Shown one piece after another: positions 27,977-37,394 of a stretch of DNA of 64,000 nucleotides. The DNA is from JAAFHB01 sp963677935. GTDB lineage: Bacteria > Bacteroidota > Bacteroidia > Bacteroidales > Prolixibacteraceae. The DNA is taken from contig CAXXEH010000003.1 of the NCBI GenBank assembly GCA_963677935.2, positions 2,480,001 through 2,544,000 on the forward strand, read 5' to 3'. The position numbers were made by a program, and so were the translations under genes. Position 1 is the stretch's first letter, and every line of letters starts with the position of its first letter. Below the pieces are notes generated by a model. The model was given only the letters and a program-made list of their open reading frames with translations. It ran no database searches and had not been told where the DNA came from.

Positions 27977-28852
27977 ATGAAAATAGGACGACCAGCAATA
28001 CTTAAATTATCAGAAATGATATGCGGAAATGAAGCATTTCCACATTTCCCATATCGTTCTTCTTCGCAGTTGACAAAATTTTTTATAGACCTAGATCTTG
28101 ATTTTGTTCACGATGGATCAACTCGGCATTTATGGGTTCAAGAGATTTTGAATAAGCTAAATGACCAATCAAGTGAACTTGACGATTTACCAAATAGAGA
28201 TTTAATAAAAGCAATCACTTCTATTGTTAATCCAGATTTTTTTCTTTTTAATGAAAAATTAGACCATAGAAAGGCAGTCGAAGACGTCAACAAAGCTCTA
28301 AAGACATCAAAACTAATATTAAAAGAAAAGGCAGACGGTCAATTTTTATTAACCTCATTGACAGGAGAGTTTATCTCAACGGAAATAAGAGAAATTGATG
28401 CAATTCAACAAATTACATTTACACCATCTGTTTTTAAAATTCCAAAGAAACCCACAAACCCAAAATTAATTTCAGTTATGATGCCATTTAGTCCTGCATA
28501 TCGTGGGACTTATGAAGCAATTAAGCGAGTTGCTGACCATATGGAATTGGAGTGTTTGAGAGCAGATGATATTTGGGAGAACTCAACTTTCATTCAGGAT
28601 ATATTTAATTTGATTTTTTGCTCAAGAATTGTTGTTGTTGATTTTAGTGAAAGAAACCCGAATGTAATGTATGAAACAGGTATTGCTCATACACTTGGGA
28701 AAGTTGTAATTCCAATAACACAATCATTAAATGACATTCCTTCCGACCTCGGACATCATAGAGCTTTAAAATACTTACCGAATGACGAAGGATACAGGAA
28801 TCTATCAAATGAACTTTACAAAAGAATTAAAACAATAATTGAAGAAAAATAA
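27977..28852 (+). CDS. cassette 36: AbiJ-NTD3-like sensor fused to TIR/deoxyribosyltransferase-like effector
   Basis: 291 aa, cytosolic. Residues about 1-60 (EMICGNEAFPHFPYRSSSQLTKFFIDLDLDFVHDGSTRHLWV) match the AbiJ N-terminal domain 3 pattern. Residues about 165-285 (ISVMMPFSPAYRGTYEAIKRVADHMELECLRADDIW..., VVVDFSERNPNVMYETGIAHTLGK, PITQ..DIPSDLGHHRALKYL) match the TIR-like / nucleoside 2-deoxyribosyltransferase-like domain, with a conserved Glu in MYETGIAH. Such two-part proteins are predicted anti-phage systems in which the second domain breaks down a nucleotide, possibly NAD+. Inference from domain pattern. Confidence 0.75.
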   Translation: MKIGRPAILKLSEMICGNEAFPHFPYRSSSQLTKFFIDLDLDFVHDGSTRHLWVQEILNKLNDQSSELDDLPNRDLIKAITSIVNPDFFLFNEKLDHRKAVEDVNKALKTSKLILKEKADGQFLLTSLTGEFISTEIREIDAIQQITFTPSVFKIPKKPTNPKLISVMMPFSPAYRGTYEAIKRVADHMELECLRADDIWENSTFIQDIFNLIFCSRIVVVDFSERNPNVMYETGIAHTLGKVVIPITQSLNDIPSDLGHHRALKYLPNDEGYRNLSNELYKRIKTIIEEK

Positions 28853-28858
28853 AAACCT

Positions 28859-28990
28859 GGCTATAACTTCAGCTACCCGTCAAGTGCGGCAGCAGTGGTT
28901 TTCGGTGGGCATCTTTCCGCTCGGGCAGTTTTTCGGCTTGACAGGAAATCACCCGCAATCCGCCCCTGCGTGTAGCTTCCTACGTTAGCG
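28859..28990 (+). repeat. attC-like site 36 (family A)
   Basis: R'' GGCTATAAC pairs with GTTATAGCC at 27932. Core at 28984. Confidence 0.95.
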
Positions 28991-29048
28991 GTAAGTGTAA
29001 GTGCTAGTCGACACAAGTAGACTAAAAAAGGAAAGAAAAGCCTGTCGA

Positions 29049-29693
29049 ATGAAAGTGAAAATTAACTATATATTGATTCTTATCTTGACTATTCTCGGAT
29101 TGTATTCTTGTGAAATTGACAAAAGACCAAGAACGATTTATTGGTCTGGTTCTGGTTATTCCATGTCAAAGATAGACTCTACTTATATACAATCGTTTTA
29201 CTTGGGCTATTACATTGAACTAAGCGACACTGGAGATATAAGAATAATGACTAGAAAGGATTATCAAGGGGAAAAATTATTCTATAGAATCAAACTGATA
29301 AGTTCAACCAAGGACTCTATTTTCTCTCTAATAGAAAACAAAAACATATTTCTAGACTCCATATCCAATTTGAAGGAAAGTAAAGACGTTTACATTGAGG
29401 AACGATACCCATGTTATTCTGGATTCATTTATAATCTAAATTACAAATGCGATTCTATCAATCGAAGAATAAGTTATATTCCTACTATAGCAAATCCTTC
29501 GCAGAAAAAACTGAGGATTCTAATGGACAGTGTTATGAAGAATTATATGATTATAAAAGAAACTCAAATCGATTTAACACAATATGAAATTAAACTTGAA
29601 AATGAAATTCGGATGAAATTTCCTCCGCCTAAAATAGGGGAACCAATTTTATTCACACCATCTTTGTATAAGAATGAAACACCTAACCGCTAA
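29049..29693 (+). CDS. cassette 37: lipoprotein, paralogue of 38961-39569
   Basis: 214 aa from the ATG at 29049, chosen because it begins the lipoprotein signal MKVKINYILILILTILGLYSC. Contains RPRTIYWSGSGYSM and FYLGYYIELSDTGDIRIMTRK, nearly the same in the cassette at 38961. Function unknown. Its stop codon lies inside the cassette's own R''. Confidence 0.75.
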   Translation: MKVKINYILILILTILGLYSCEIDKRPRTIYWSGSGYSMSKIDSTYIQSFYLGYYIELSDTGDIRIMTRKDYQGEKLFYRIKLISSTKDSIFSLIENKNIFLDSISNLKESKDVYIEERYPCYSGFIYNLNYKCDSINRRISYIPTIANPSQKKLRILMDSVMKNYMIIKETQIDLTQYEIKLENEIRMKFPPPKIGEPILFTPSLYKNETPNR

Positions 29694-29816
29694 CATCAGC
29701 TACCCGCAAGTCCGGCAGCAATGGTTTTCGGTGTGCATCTTTCCGCCCGGGCTGCTTTTCGGCTTGACAGGAAATCGCCCGCAATCCGCCCCTGCGTGTA
29801 GCTTCCTACGTTACCA
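29686..29816 (+). repeat. attC-like site 37 (family A)
   Basis: R'' ACCGCTAAC pairs with GTTAGCGGT at 28984. Core at 29810. Confidence 0.95.
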
Positions 29817-29860
29817 GCAATGGCAAGACAGACAATATACAGCATATTGACAATACAGGT

Positions 29861-30538
29861 ATGAAAAAGACATTTGTAATTATTGCATTTATTCTAACGA
29901 CCTTGACATCATTTGCCCATAAAGAAAAATGGGACGAAAATAAGACGGACTGGTCGCCATTAATGCTTGCTATTTACAACGGACAGACAGAAAAGTTTAC
30001 CAAATTAATTGAGCAAAATGTTAATGTGAACTTCGTTACACCTGGTAAAAATAGCAATTGGCAACTGACTGCTTTGGATATTGCAATTCGCATGAGCAAT
30101 GAGATTGCTGTCAAAACATTGCTTTTGACAAACAAAATTGCTAAACCTGCCACATTTTTATTGACGGCTTGTGGACAAAGATCTGCTTTGATAATTGATC
30201 TTTTAATAAAATATGGTGCAAATCCCAATGACACATTAGAAAATGGTTATTCTGTATCAATGATGGCTACTAGTTTTGGTTCCATAGAGGTACTTGAATG
30301 TTTATTAAAAAATGGAGCAAATATAAAGCAAACAAGACGGGTTGACGGAATGACAACGCTTATGTTGGCTGTTTATAACGGTGACCCTAAAAAAGTTAAA
30401 CTGCTAATAGACTATGGTGCAGATAAATACGCCAGAGATAAAACTGGCAAGACTGCATTATACTATTTTGAGGATATTTATGAGAGTTTAAAAATTAGCA
30501 AAAAAACAGAATCTGAATTAAGAGAACTATTAAAATAA
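29861..30538 (+). CDS. cassette 38: secreted ankyrin-repeat protein
   Basis: 225 aa. Signal peptide MKKTFVIIAFILTTLTSFA. About five ankyrin repeats (WSPLMLAIYNGQTEKFTKLIEQNVNVN; LTALDIAIRMSNEIAVKTLL; IIDLLIKYGANPNDTLENGYSVSMMATSFG; MTTLMLAVYNGDPKKVKLLIDYGADKYARDKTGKTAL). Periplasmic protein-binding role likely; immunity to a toxin or catalase-type partner is possible. Confidence 0.85.
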   Translation: MKKTFVIIAFILTTLTSFAHKEKWDENKTDWSPLMLAIYNGQTEKFTKLIEQNVNVNFVTPGKNSNWQLTALDIAIRMSNEIAVKTLLLTNKIAKPATFLLTACGQRSALIIDLLIKYGANPNDTLENGYSVSMMATSFGSIEVLECLLKNGANIKQTRRVDGMTTLMLAVYNGDPKKVKLLIDYGADKYARDKTGKTALYYFEDIYESLKISKKTESELRELLK

Positions 30539-30566
30539 AATATGGATCATTCCGAGCAGAGCCACA

Positions 30567-30700
30567 GCTGGTAACAGCAACTACCCGCCAGCAGGGTTTC
30601 GGCGCTTTGTCGATAGGAAAGAGTACATTTGAAGTGCAGCTCTTCGTTGGAGGAACAGTGGGTAAAATCCCTGCCTGCGTGTAGCTGCGGAACGTTAGCT
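30567..30700 (+). repeat. attC-like site 38 (family C)
   Basis: R'' GCTGGTAAC pairs with GTTACCAGC at 29810. Core at 30694. Confidence 0.95.
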
Positions 30701-30757
30701 GCCATTATAAAAAAAACATCTTAAAATCAAACGGACACTCAGAAATAATCAATTCGA

Positions 30758-31414
30758 ATGATCAAACAAAAATTGCTGACTATTATTATTTGGACATTTT
30801 CATGTATTGCATACGGGCAAAATACAACGATTTCTCATCTCGACTCGTTGGTCAATAATTTCGTGAAGGTACTCCAAGAAGAAAAAATTGACACAATTTG
30901 CGTTTATGAAAATTATTCAGCTGGTGAACTTATTGCATCCTTGAAAGAAGAGGATAGATGTAACTACCCTACTATTTTTAAATCAGCATACATTTTTTGG
31001 GTAAGAAATGGGAAATCCCATATAAGCAAAAAGGACAATTGTTTTGACTATTCCTCAGTTGAAATTAAATCAGACTCACTGTGGAACTGCTTTTTTAATT
31101 ACAAGAACAAAATATTGAAAGAAGAAGTAAAGAAATTTAATTATATATTTTATAATAATGGCAAAAAGGAAGTTGGAAGAATCCAAGGTGAACCCTATAA
31201 TTACTATTTCTTTAAAGTGTTGTTTGGCAATGTTATCATTACAAAATCATTTAATAGTTTTGACTTACAGCCGAATATAATCTATGGTAAATTGGAAACC
31301 AACATTAATTACAAACATAATATGAATTTAAAAAGCAAGTATTTTGTTGACCGACTTGAAAAAGTTGTATCATCAGTTGAAAAAAATAAACTATTGAAAA
31401 AGACAAGAAGATAA
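30758..31414 (+). CDS. cassette 39: secreted protein of unknown function
   Basis: 218 aa with signal peptide MIKQKLLTIIIWTFSCIAYGQ. Body contains CVYENYSAGELIAS and DRCNYPTIFKSAYIFWVRNGKSHISKKDNCFDYS. No family recognised. Predicted periplasmic. Confidence 0.65.
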   Translation: MIKQKLLTIIIWTFSCIAYGQNTTISHLDSLVNNFVKVLQEEKIDTICVYENYSAGELIASLKEEDRCNYPTIFKSAYIFWVRNGKSHISKKDNCFDYSSVEIKSDSLWNCFFNYKNKILKEEVKKFNYIFYNNGKKEVGRIQGEPYNYYFFKVLFGNVIITKSFNSFDLQPNIIYGKLETNINYKHNMNLKSKYFVDRLEKVVSSVEKNKLLKKTRR

Positions 31415-31450
31415 CTGTAACGCAAGTGGTTATCAATTAAGAGTATAACG

Positions 31451-31585
31451 GCAGCTAACAGCAAGCTACCCGCAAGCAGGGATTCGGTGCTTTGTTGACA
31501 ATAAATATTATATTTGAAGTGCAGTTCTTCGTGGGAGGTTTAGTGGTGAAAATCCCTGCCTGCGTGTAGCTGCGGAACGTTGTAG
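31451..31585 (+). repeat. attC-like site 39 (family C)
   Basis: R'' GCAGCTAAC pairs with GTTAGCTGC at 30694. Core at 31579. Confidence 0.95.
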
Positions 31586-31965
31586 GCAACATTAATTTTG
31601 GGTTTCGGTTCTTTGAAGCGTCTGCCATTGATGGACAAGCGGAGTTCGCGAAGTTTTCTTTTTGGCTTTGCATGGTGCTGAAGAGATCGGCCATTTGGTG
31701 AAATTGGCGGTACGCGGATTTTTTCCTTGTTTCTGCTCATCGCGGGAGGACGGTTCTTCATTCGAAGGAAAATAAGTTCCGGTGAAAAAGAAATCATGAA
31801 TTGAATGTTTAGGCCACCGAAAAATGAAAATGTCGCCAACAACAGCAAAATACCCGCAAGCCGGGAGTCGGAAACTCGTATTAAATAATATGTTATATTT
31901 GAAGTGCAGAAACTCGTTTGAGGTTCAGCGGGTTAAAAATCCCTGCCTGCGTGTATTTGCAAACG
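31580..31965 (+). repeat. R-cassette copy 15
   Basis: Variants GGCCACCGAAAA and one extra A in GGTTAAAAATCCC. Confidence 0.9.
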
Positions 31966-31971
31966 TTACCG
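31845..31971 (+). repeat. attC-like site 40 (family B)
   Basis: R'' GCCAACAAC; core GTT at 31965. Confidence 0.9.
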
Positions 31972-32436
31972 GTCAGTTTAATCGCAACTTGAAACGGTAT
32001 CGCTTTTTTGGCAAAATTATATTTTGTACATATTCCGGAGCATACCCACCCACTTTAGAATAGAAACATTTCAGTTTCAAACTGAAAGTTGACCATTCAA
32101 AACCACGTTTTTCATGTCCGTTTGCCCTAAAAACAGGCTTCAAACAGGATGAAAAGACAAAAAACTGTTACAAAACAATCCAAATTCCGGAGCATACCCG
32201 GTCAATGGTACCTTATTCCGGAGCATACCCGTTCACGCTATTTTGGGAGGTCGGAAAATATCACTTTTCCGGAGCATATCCGTTCACTTTTGGATATTAG
32301 TAATTTTGTTATCAGTACTTTCCGGAGCATACCCGTTCACGGATTGGCACTTTTCATTTTCCGGAGCATATCCGTTCACCCGAACGTTCACCCGTACCTT
32401 TGCCGCTTAAAAATCGCCCAACAAAGCAAAGGTAAT

Positions 32437-34008
32437 ATGGCAGGAAAATCAACAAGTATGAGTAGAATAAAACAAGTTCTCCAATTGAGCGAGAACGGCG
32501 TGTCGAACCGTCAAATCGCCAAAGATTTGGATATAAACAAAGAGACGGTAAATAATTATGTTCGGTTCTTTGGGGGTGATCCATTGTCGCTCAAAGAGGT
32601 ATTAAAAATGGAAGATCCGGAACTTGAAGCACGCTTCAGGGCCGGTAATCCGGCTTATACGGATTACCGGCATCAGACGTTTTTGGATGAGTTGCCAGGT
32701 TTTAAGACCTCTTTAGGTCATAAACATGTGACGCGTTTTTTGGTGTGGCAGGATTACATAGCCAGGCATCCTGACGGTTATCGTAAGTCTCAGTTTTTCC
32801 ATCACTTAAAACAACAATTAGCAGCCTCTGCGCCTACTACCGTGTTGAGTGATACGTATGTTCCAGGTGAGAAATTATTTGTTGATTTTGCTGGAGATAC
32901 ATTGGAATATACAAATACAGAAACAGGAGAAATGATTAAAGTACAGGTATTTGTGGCATGTTTACCTTACACGGATTATGCCTTTGCTTTGTGTATTCCC
33001 TCACAAAGAGTGGAGGATTTTCTATATGCCATTTCCAAGTGCATGGAAGCCATAGGAGGGGTACCTAAGATTTTGGTAACAGACAACCTTAAATCGGCAG
33101 TAATAAAGGCGGATAAGTATGAACCAACGTTGAACAAAGCGTTGGAAGATATGGGCAATCATTATCGTTTTGTAACCATCCCTTGCCGCCCTTATTCTCC
33201 TACACACAAGGCATTGGTAGAGAACCAGGTGAAGATTATTTACAGGCGGGTATATGCCAAACTTCGCAATACGACCTTTTATTCATTGGAGGATTTAAAT
33301 GAGGCGGTATCGCAGAAAATGCTTGAACACAATCAGACACGGATGCAACAACGTCCTTATAGTCGTGAAGAACAATTCTTTGCCGTTGAAAAGAATATAC
33401 TTGCCCCTTTGCCCGAACAACCTTATGAAATGAAACTTACGTGCGATTTACAGGTTCGCAACGATGGATTCGTTTATTTGGCACGCGACAAACACTATTA
33501 CTCGGTTCCATTTGTCCACATTGGAAAACGCAGCCATGTTATTTACACCCGCACATTGGTCAAAATCTTTGTAAATAATGAATTAGTGGCTACGCATGAG
33601 CGCCACTTAGGCTTTGGGCATACGCACAAAAAAGAACATCTGGCATCCAATTCCAACGCCATTCTGAGCCGTTCTCCTGACTATTATCAAGAAAAAGCGG
33701 ATAAGCAGAGTGCGGTATTTAAGCAGCTTGTCTCTGACATGTTTATGGATTTGGAACAACGTCAGATTCCCCCCGAGTTTAAATATAAAACCTGTGATTA
33801 TATGCTTTCGATAAGCCGGAAAACGGAAATAGCCGATTTTGAACAAGCCTGCCAGATAGCTATCCAAAACAGGTCATACTCGGGCAAGTTTTTACAAAAT
33901 GTGATCAGCAATCTCAATATGGCCAAATTACAAAGTGAAAGCGGGGAACGCATTAATCCACAGCCAACAAATCATGAAAATATGCGAGGAAACCCCTATT
34001 ATAAATAA
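32437..34008 (+). CDS. istA: IS21-family transposase IstA
   Basis: 523 aa from the ATG at 32437. The frame is open back to 32149, but that part translates the terminal repeats (repeated PEHTRS-like peptides) and is not protein-like. N-terminal helix-turn-helix (LSENGVSNRQIAKDLDINKETVNNYVRFF) and an rve integrase core with FVDFAGDTLEY (first Asp), LVTDNLKSAV (second Asp) and HKALVENQVKIIYRRVY (Glu). Acts with IstB in cut-and-paste or circle-based transposition. Confidence 0.93.
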   Translation: MAGKSTSMSRIKQVLQLSENGVSNRQIAKDLDINKETVNNYVRFFGGDPLSLKEVLKMEDPELEARFRAGNPAYTDYRHQTFLDELPGFKTSLGHKHVTRFLVWQDYIARHPDGYRKSQFFHHLKQQLAASAPTTVLSDTYVPGEKLFVDFAGDTLEYTNTETGEMIKVQVFVACLPYTDYAFALCIPSQRVEDFLYAISKCMEAIGGVPKILVTDNLKSAVIKADKYEPTLNKALEDMGNHYRFVTIPCRPYSPTHKALVENQVKIIYRRVYAKLRNTTFYSLEDLNEAVSQKMLEHNQTRMQQRPYSREEQFFAVEKNILAPLPEQPYEMKLTCDLQVRNDGFVYLARDKHYYSVPFVHIGKRSHVIYTRTLVKIFVNNELVATHERHLGFGHTHKKEHLASNSNAILSRSPDYYQEKADKQSAVFKQLVSDMFMDLEQRQIPPEFKYKTCDYMLSISRKTEIADFEQACQIAIQNRSYSGKFLQNVISNLNMAKLQSESGERINPQPTNHENMRGNPYYK

Positions 34009-34028
34009 ACAATTAAAAGAATCATTGT

Positions 34029-34748
34029 ATGGAAGAAATTGAAAAATCGCTTCACAAGATGAAGCTTCCCGGGATGGCAGATTGCTGGACATCCCTTTGT
34101 GAGACACGCAGAGCCGACAAACTCTCTCTCAGAGATGGGCTGCAACTTATGTTGCAAACCGAACAAGACACCCGAAAAACAAACCGTATTGCCCGACTGC
34201 TCAAAGAAGCCGCGTTTCCATATCCTGCTTCGCTTGAGGAGCTTGATTATAATACCACCAGAGGTGTTGACGCAACGACAGTGGCGCAGTTGGGTACGTG
34301 TGAATTTGTTCGTAATGGACAAACAATCGTGATTAACGGACCTACCGGAACAGGAAAAACCTATTTGGCCGTTGCACTGGGTGATAGGGCATGCAGGCTG
34401 GGATTTAATGTCGTGTTCTTCAACATGCAAAAGTTATTGGATCGAATCAAACTCGAACGATTGCAAGGACAGGAAATCCGATTCCTTGAAAAACTCTCAC
34501 GCGTGGATATGTTAATCATAGATGACTTTGGCATGAAAACATTACAAGGACAACAGCAAAATGATTTTGAGCAAATTGTTGACGACAGATATCGGAAAAA
34601 AGCATTGATAATATCCAGTCAGCTACCAGTCAATGATTGGTATGTAGTTATTGGTAATGAGCTGATTGCTGAAGCCTGTTTAGACAGAATCGTTCATAAA
34701 TCAGTCCGTTTTCAATTAACCGGAGAAAGTTTACGCAAAAAATATTAA
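34029..34748 (+). CDS. istB: IS21-family helper ATPase IstB
   Basis: 239 aa AAA+ ATPase. Walker A GPTGTGKTYLAVAL at about residues 102-115, Walker B MLIIDDFG at about residues 160-167, sensor motif IISSQLP. Starts 20 bases after istA on the same strand, the standard operon. Assists target selection and strand transfer by IstA. Confidence 0.95.
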   Translation: MEEIEKSLHKMKLPGMADCWTSLCETRRADKLSLRDGLQLMLQTEQDTRKTNRIARLLKEAAFPYPASLEELDYNTTRGVDATTVAQLGTCEFVRNGQTIVINGPTGTGKTYLAVALGDRACRLGFNVVFFNMQKLLDRIKLERLQGQEIRFLEKLSRVDMLIIDDFGMKTLQGQQQNDFEQIVDDRYRKKALIISSQLPVNDWYVVIGNELIAEACLDRIVHKSVRFQLTGESLRKKY

Positions 34749-34963
34749 TGTTACATTTGCCTAATCGTTTTTGAACAAACAGTGAACGGACATCACCGGA
34801 AAACGTGAACGGGTATCACCGGAATATGTATTTTGACGGTTTCGGTTACTTGAAACAGTTTCATTGTTTGACAGAGCCGAGCCGTTTGATCGGTTTTAAA
34901 ACTTGGTTTTGATTGTTTCGGTTTTGATAAGTTCCCGTTTTCATTGACAGACAGTGATTTTCA

Positions 34964-35563
34964 TTGACAGAGAAAAAAAAAGATAAAGGATTGAAAGCAT
35001 TTCTAATCATATTGACCATTATTTGTGCTTCTTGTCAGACAAAGCCTACAAGAAAAGTGGACTTAGAAAGCCAACGAGAATTATCAACTGAGTTAGATTC
35101 AAAATTAACAATCTCATGTTCATTTGACAATTACTTTGATGTGGAAAAATTAAAGTTCGACAGTTTAAATAGATATGGAGGAGGTGACTGTTGGGGAACA
35201 GTTCGACAATACTCTAAAGTTGGTATTTTAGTTGGTATTGATTCTATGATTTGTAGTGAATATCGTTTTGTTTTAAAAAAAGTCTTATTTAGAAACGGCC
35301 AGTTAGAGAAAGCCTACATAAAAGAGTCAAGTACACTTTTCGAATTTAATGGAGAAGTAACTAAATATGAATTGACAGAAACATTAATTGATTTAGCAAG
35401 TGCGACTTCAAATTATTTGACTAGAAAAGACACCGTTTTAGAACCAAAGTTTGAATTAATAAACAAAGGTTTCAGAACAGAGATAGAAGAAAATTACAAA
35501 CAACAAATAGAACGTTTATTAACTGATTATAAAAGAGTTTGGGAAATGACCGAAGATTTCTAA
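34964..35563 (+). CDS. cassette 41: lipoprotein of unknown function
   Basis: 199 aa. No ATG is available; the best start is TTG at 34964. Lipoprotein signal LKAFLIILTIICASC. The rest (SRELSTELDSKLTISCSFDNYFDVEKLKFDSLNRYGGGDCWGTVRQYS) is not recognised. IS21 sits between this gene and the start of its cassette (31965), cutting it off from promoters in the preceding R-cassette. Confidence 0.6.
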   Translation: MTEKKKDKGLKAFLIILTIICASCQTKPTRKVDLESQRELSTELDSKLTISCSFDNYFDVEKLKFDSLNRYGGGDCWGTVRQYSKVGILVGIDSMICSEYRFVLKKVLFRNGQLEKAYIKESSTLFEFNGEVTKYELTETLIDLASATSNYLTRKDTVLEPKFELINKGFRTEIEENYKQQIERLLTDYKRVWEMTEDF

Positions 35564-35575
35564 AAATAAAACCGA

Positions 35576-35709
35576 ACCGGCAACAGCAAAATACCCGCAA
35601 GTCGGGTTTCACTGCTTCGTTGACAGGAAATTAGTAATTTGAAAAGCAACTTTTCGTAGGAAGTTCATCGGTATACTCCCGCCCTGCGTGTATTTGCGAA
35701 ACGTTGTAG
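35576..35709 (+). repeat. attC-like site 41 (family C)
   Basis: R'' ACCGGCAAC pairs, one mismatch, with GTTACCGGT at 31965, across the IS21 insertion. Core at 35703. Confidence 0.9.
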
Positions 35710-35724
35710 GCAACATTAATTTTG
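35693..35724 (+). promoter_or_regulatory. junction promoter (TTTG-N20-TAATTTTG)
   Basis: As at 5103-5133, but the upstream site is family C with GCGAAACGTT, giving spacing 20. Confidence 0.4.
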
Positions 35725-36087
35725 GGTTTCGGTTCTTTGAAGCGTCTGCCGTTGATGGACAAGCGGAGTTCGCGAAGTTTTCTTTTTGGCTTTGCATAGC
35801 GCTGAAGAGATCTGCCATTTGGTGAAATTGGCGGTACGCGGATTTTTTCCTTGTTTCTGCTCATCGCGGGAGGACGGTTCTTCATTCGAAGGAAAATAAG
35901 TTCCGGTGAAAAAGAAATCATGAATTGAATGTTTCGGCCACAGAAAAATGAAAATGTCGCCAACAACAGCAAAATACCCGCAAGCCGGGGGCGGAAACTC
36001 GTATTAAATAATATGTTATATTTGAAGTGCAGAAACTCGTTTGAGGTTCAGCGGGTTAAAATCCCTGCCTGCGTGTATTTGCAAACG
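35704..36087 (+). repeat. R-cassette copy 16
   Basis: Variants GCCGTTGATGG, TTTCGGCC. Upstream of the first RDD cassette. Confidence 0.9.
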
Positions 36088-36093
36088 TTAGCA
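35959..36093 (+). repeat. attC-like site 42 (family B)
   Basis: R'' GCCAACAAC; core GTT at 36087. Confidence 0.9.
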
Positions 36094-36125
36094 TACATTT
36101 TAAGGACATCACACATAATACCATA

Positions 36126-36578
36126 ATGAATAGTAAAAGTAAGTATTTGGAAAATATTAAGACTGAACCAAACATTGGGAAACGAATATTAGCAGGATTT
36201 ATAGATTATTTGTTTATTGGTATATTTTACTTCGCATATATTTACGCATTCGGAGAGCCAAATAATGATGGAGGATATACTATATATGGAGTAATGACTC
36301 TTCCTCCTTTAATTTTTTGGGGAATATTTATAATCGGATTTGAACAATGGTTTGGAGCATCATTAGGGAACCAAATAGTAGGACTAAGACCTTTTTCAAT
36401 AAATGGAATAAATAGAGAATTGACTTTTGGACAGTCACTTAAACGACATTTACTTGATTTAGTGGACATGCTCTTCTTTGGTTTGATTGGGATAATCCTA
36501 ATCCAAAAAACAGAAAGGAATCAAAGAATTGGTGACATTTGGGCAGAAACAATAGTTTTGAAAAAGGAAAAAGAATAA
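36126..36578 (+). CDS. cassette 43: RDD-family membrane protein
   Basis: 150 aa. EPNIGKRILAGFIDYLFIGIFYFAYIYAF contains the R..A...D signature of RDD proteins. Three hydrophobic helices follow, with FGASLGNQIVGLRPF (G..G....GL/R) and ETIVLKKEK at the end. Inner-membrane protein; proposed transporter or protease-linked role is unproven for the family. A second RDD gene lies at 51313. Confidence 0.85.
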   Translation: MNSKSKYLENIKTEPNIGKRILAGFIDYLFIGIFYFAYIYAFGEPNNDGGYTIYGVMTLPPLIFWGIFIIGFEQWFGASLGNQIVGLRPFSINGINRELTFGQSLKRHLLDLVDMLFFGLIGIILIQKTERNQRIGDIWAETIVLKKEKE

Positions 36579-36583
36579 AAACG

Positions 36584-36718
36584 TATGCTAACAGCAAGCT
36601 ACCCGCAAGTCGGGTTTCGGTGCTTCGTTGACAGGAAAGTAATAAATTGAAAAGCAGCTTTTTGCAGGAAGTTCGGTAGTTAAAATCCCGCCCTGCGTGT
36701 AGCTGCGGAACGTTATGG
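36584..36718 (+). repeat. attC-like site 43 (family C)
   Basis: R'' TATGCTAAC pairs with GTTAGCATA at 36087 (ten bases match if extended). Core at 36712. Confidence 0.95.
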
Positions 36719-36825
36719 GCAAGGCTAAAAATGACCACCAGACAATGATTGAGTATCATGGAATTAAAACATAAACCACACATAGACAAATATATAACGA
36801 GAGATAAGATTCACAACTAATAATT

Positions 36826-37041
36826 ATGAAAATGACTACACTTAACGGATTGATTAAACCTAATACTAGGATTTTCTTAGGTATTGTATGGTTTGGCATT
36901 GCAATAATTTATATTTCCGACCGATTATTAAATGGAATAGAAATAAGGCCATTCGATTGGATTGGATGGCTTGCAATGTTTACAGCAGGAGCGATTTCAA
37001 TAATCGAAGGCATAAGAATTAAAAGAAGCAATCCCAAGTGA
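36826..37041 (+). CDS. cassette 44: small two-helix membrane protein
   Basis: 71 aa. Two hydrophobic helices (IFLGIVWFGIAIIYISDRLL and WIGWLAMFTAGAISIIEGI) with a basic tail (RIKRSNPK). Small inner-membrane protein of unknown function. Roughly 195 bases after it, up to the site, hold no gene. Confidence 0.6.
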   Translation: MKMTTLNGLIKPNTRIFLGIVWFGIAIIYISDRLLNGIEIRPFDWIGWLAMFTAGAISIIEGIRIKRSNPK

Positions 37042-37235
37042 CATTAATAAATTTGAGACCTTCATGTTAAATATTCAAGTCAAATAACTTTGTCTCCTAG
37101 TGATGATTGACAACGATCAGATTAGATAACTGATTTTATTGCTATAATGTTTGTCGAAATATTGCGATTTGTAATACTTTATTGACAATAGACAACAACC
37201 AGACAATGATTGCAATGAAAGATAAAATAAGCCCA

Positions 37236-37370
37236 GCCCATAACAGCAAGCTACCCGCAAGTCGGGTTTCGGCACTTTGTTGAAAGGGAAGTAGATATTT
37301 GAAATGCAGCTTTTTGCAGGAAGTTCGGTAGTTAAATTCCCGCCCTGCGTGTAGCTGCGGAACGTTATAA
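37236..37370 (+). repeat. attC-like site 44 (family C)
   Basis: R'' GCCCATAAC pairs with GTTATGGGC at 36712. Core at 37364. Confidence 0.95.
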
Positions 37371-37394
37371 GCCATTTTAAAGACGACCAACAGA

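Larger units (their letters stand above)
32027..34830 (+). mobile_element. IS21-family insertion sequence, 2804 bp
   Basis: Carries istA and istB. Left end TACATATTCCGG at 32027; right end CCGGAATATGTA at 34819-34830. Flanked by a 5-bp direct repeat TTTTG (32022-32026 and 34831-34835), taken as target duplication. Six left-end copies of TTCCGGAGCATAyCC (32033, 32185, 32216, 32267, 32320, 32359) and two inverted copies at the right end are the multiple transposase-binding repeats typical of IS21. Inserted in the leader of cassette 41. Confidence 0.92.

Noticed and set aside
32149..32436. N-terminal extension of IstA
   Set aside because: It translates the IS21 terminal repeats; the helix-turn-helix begins just after the ATG at 32437.
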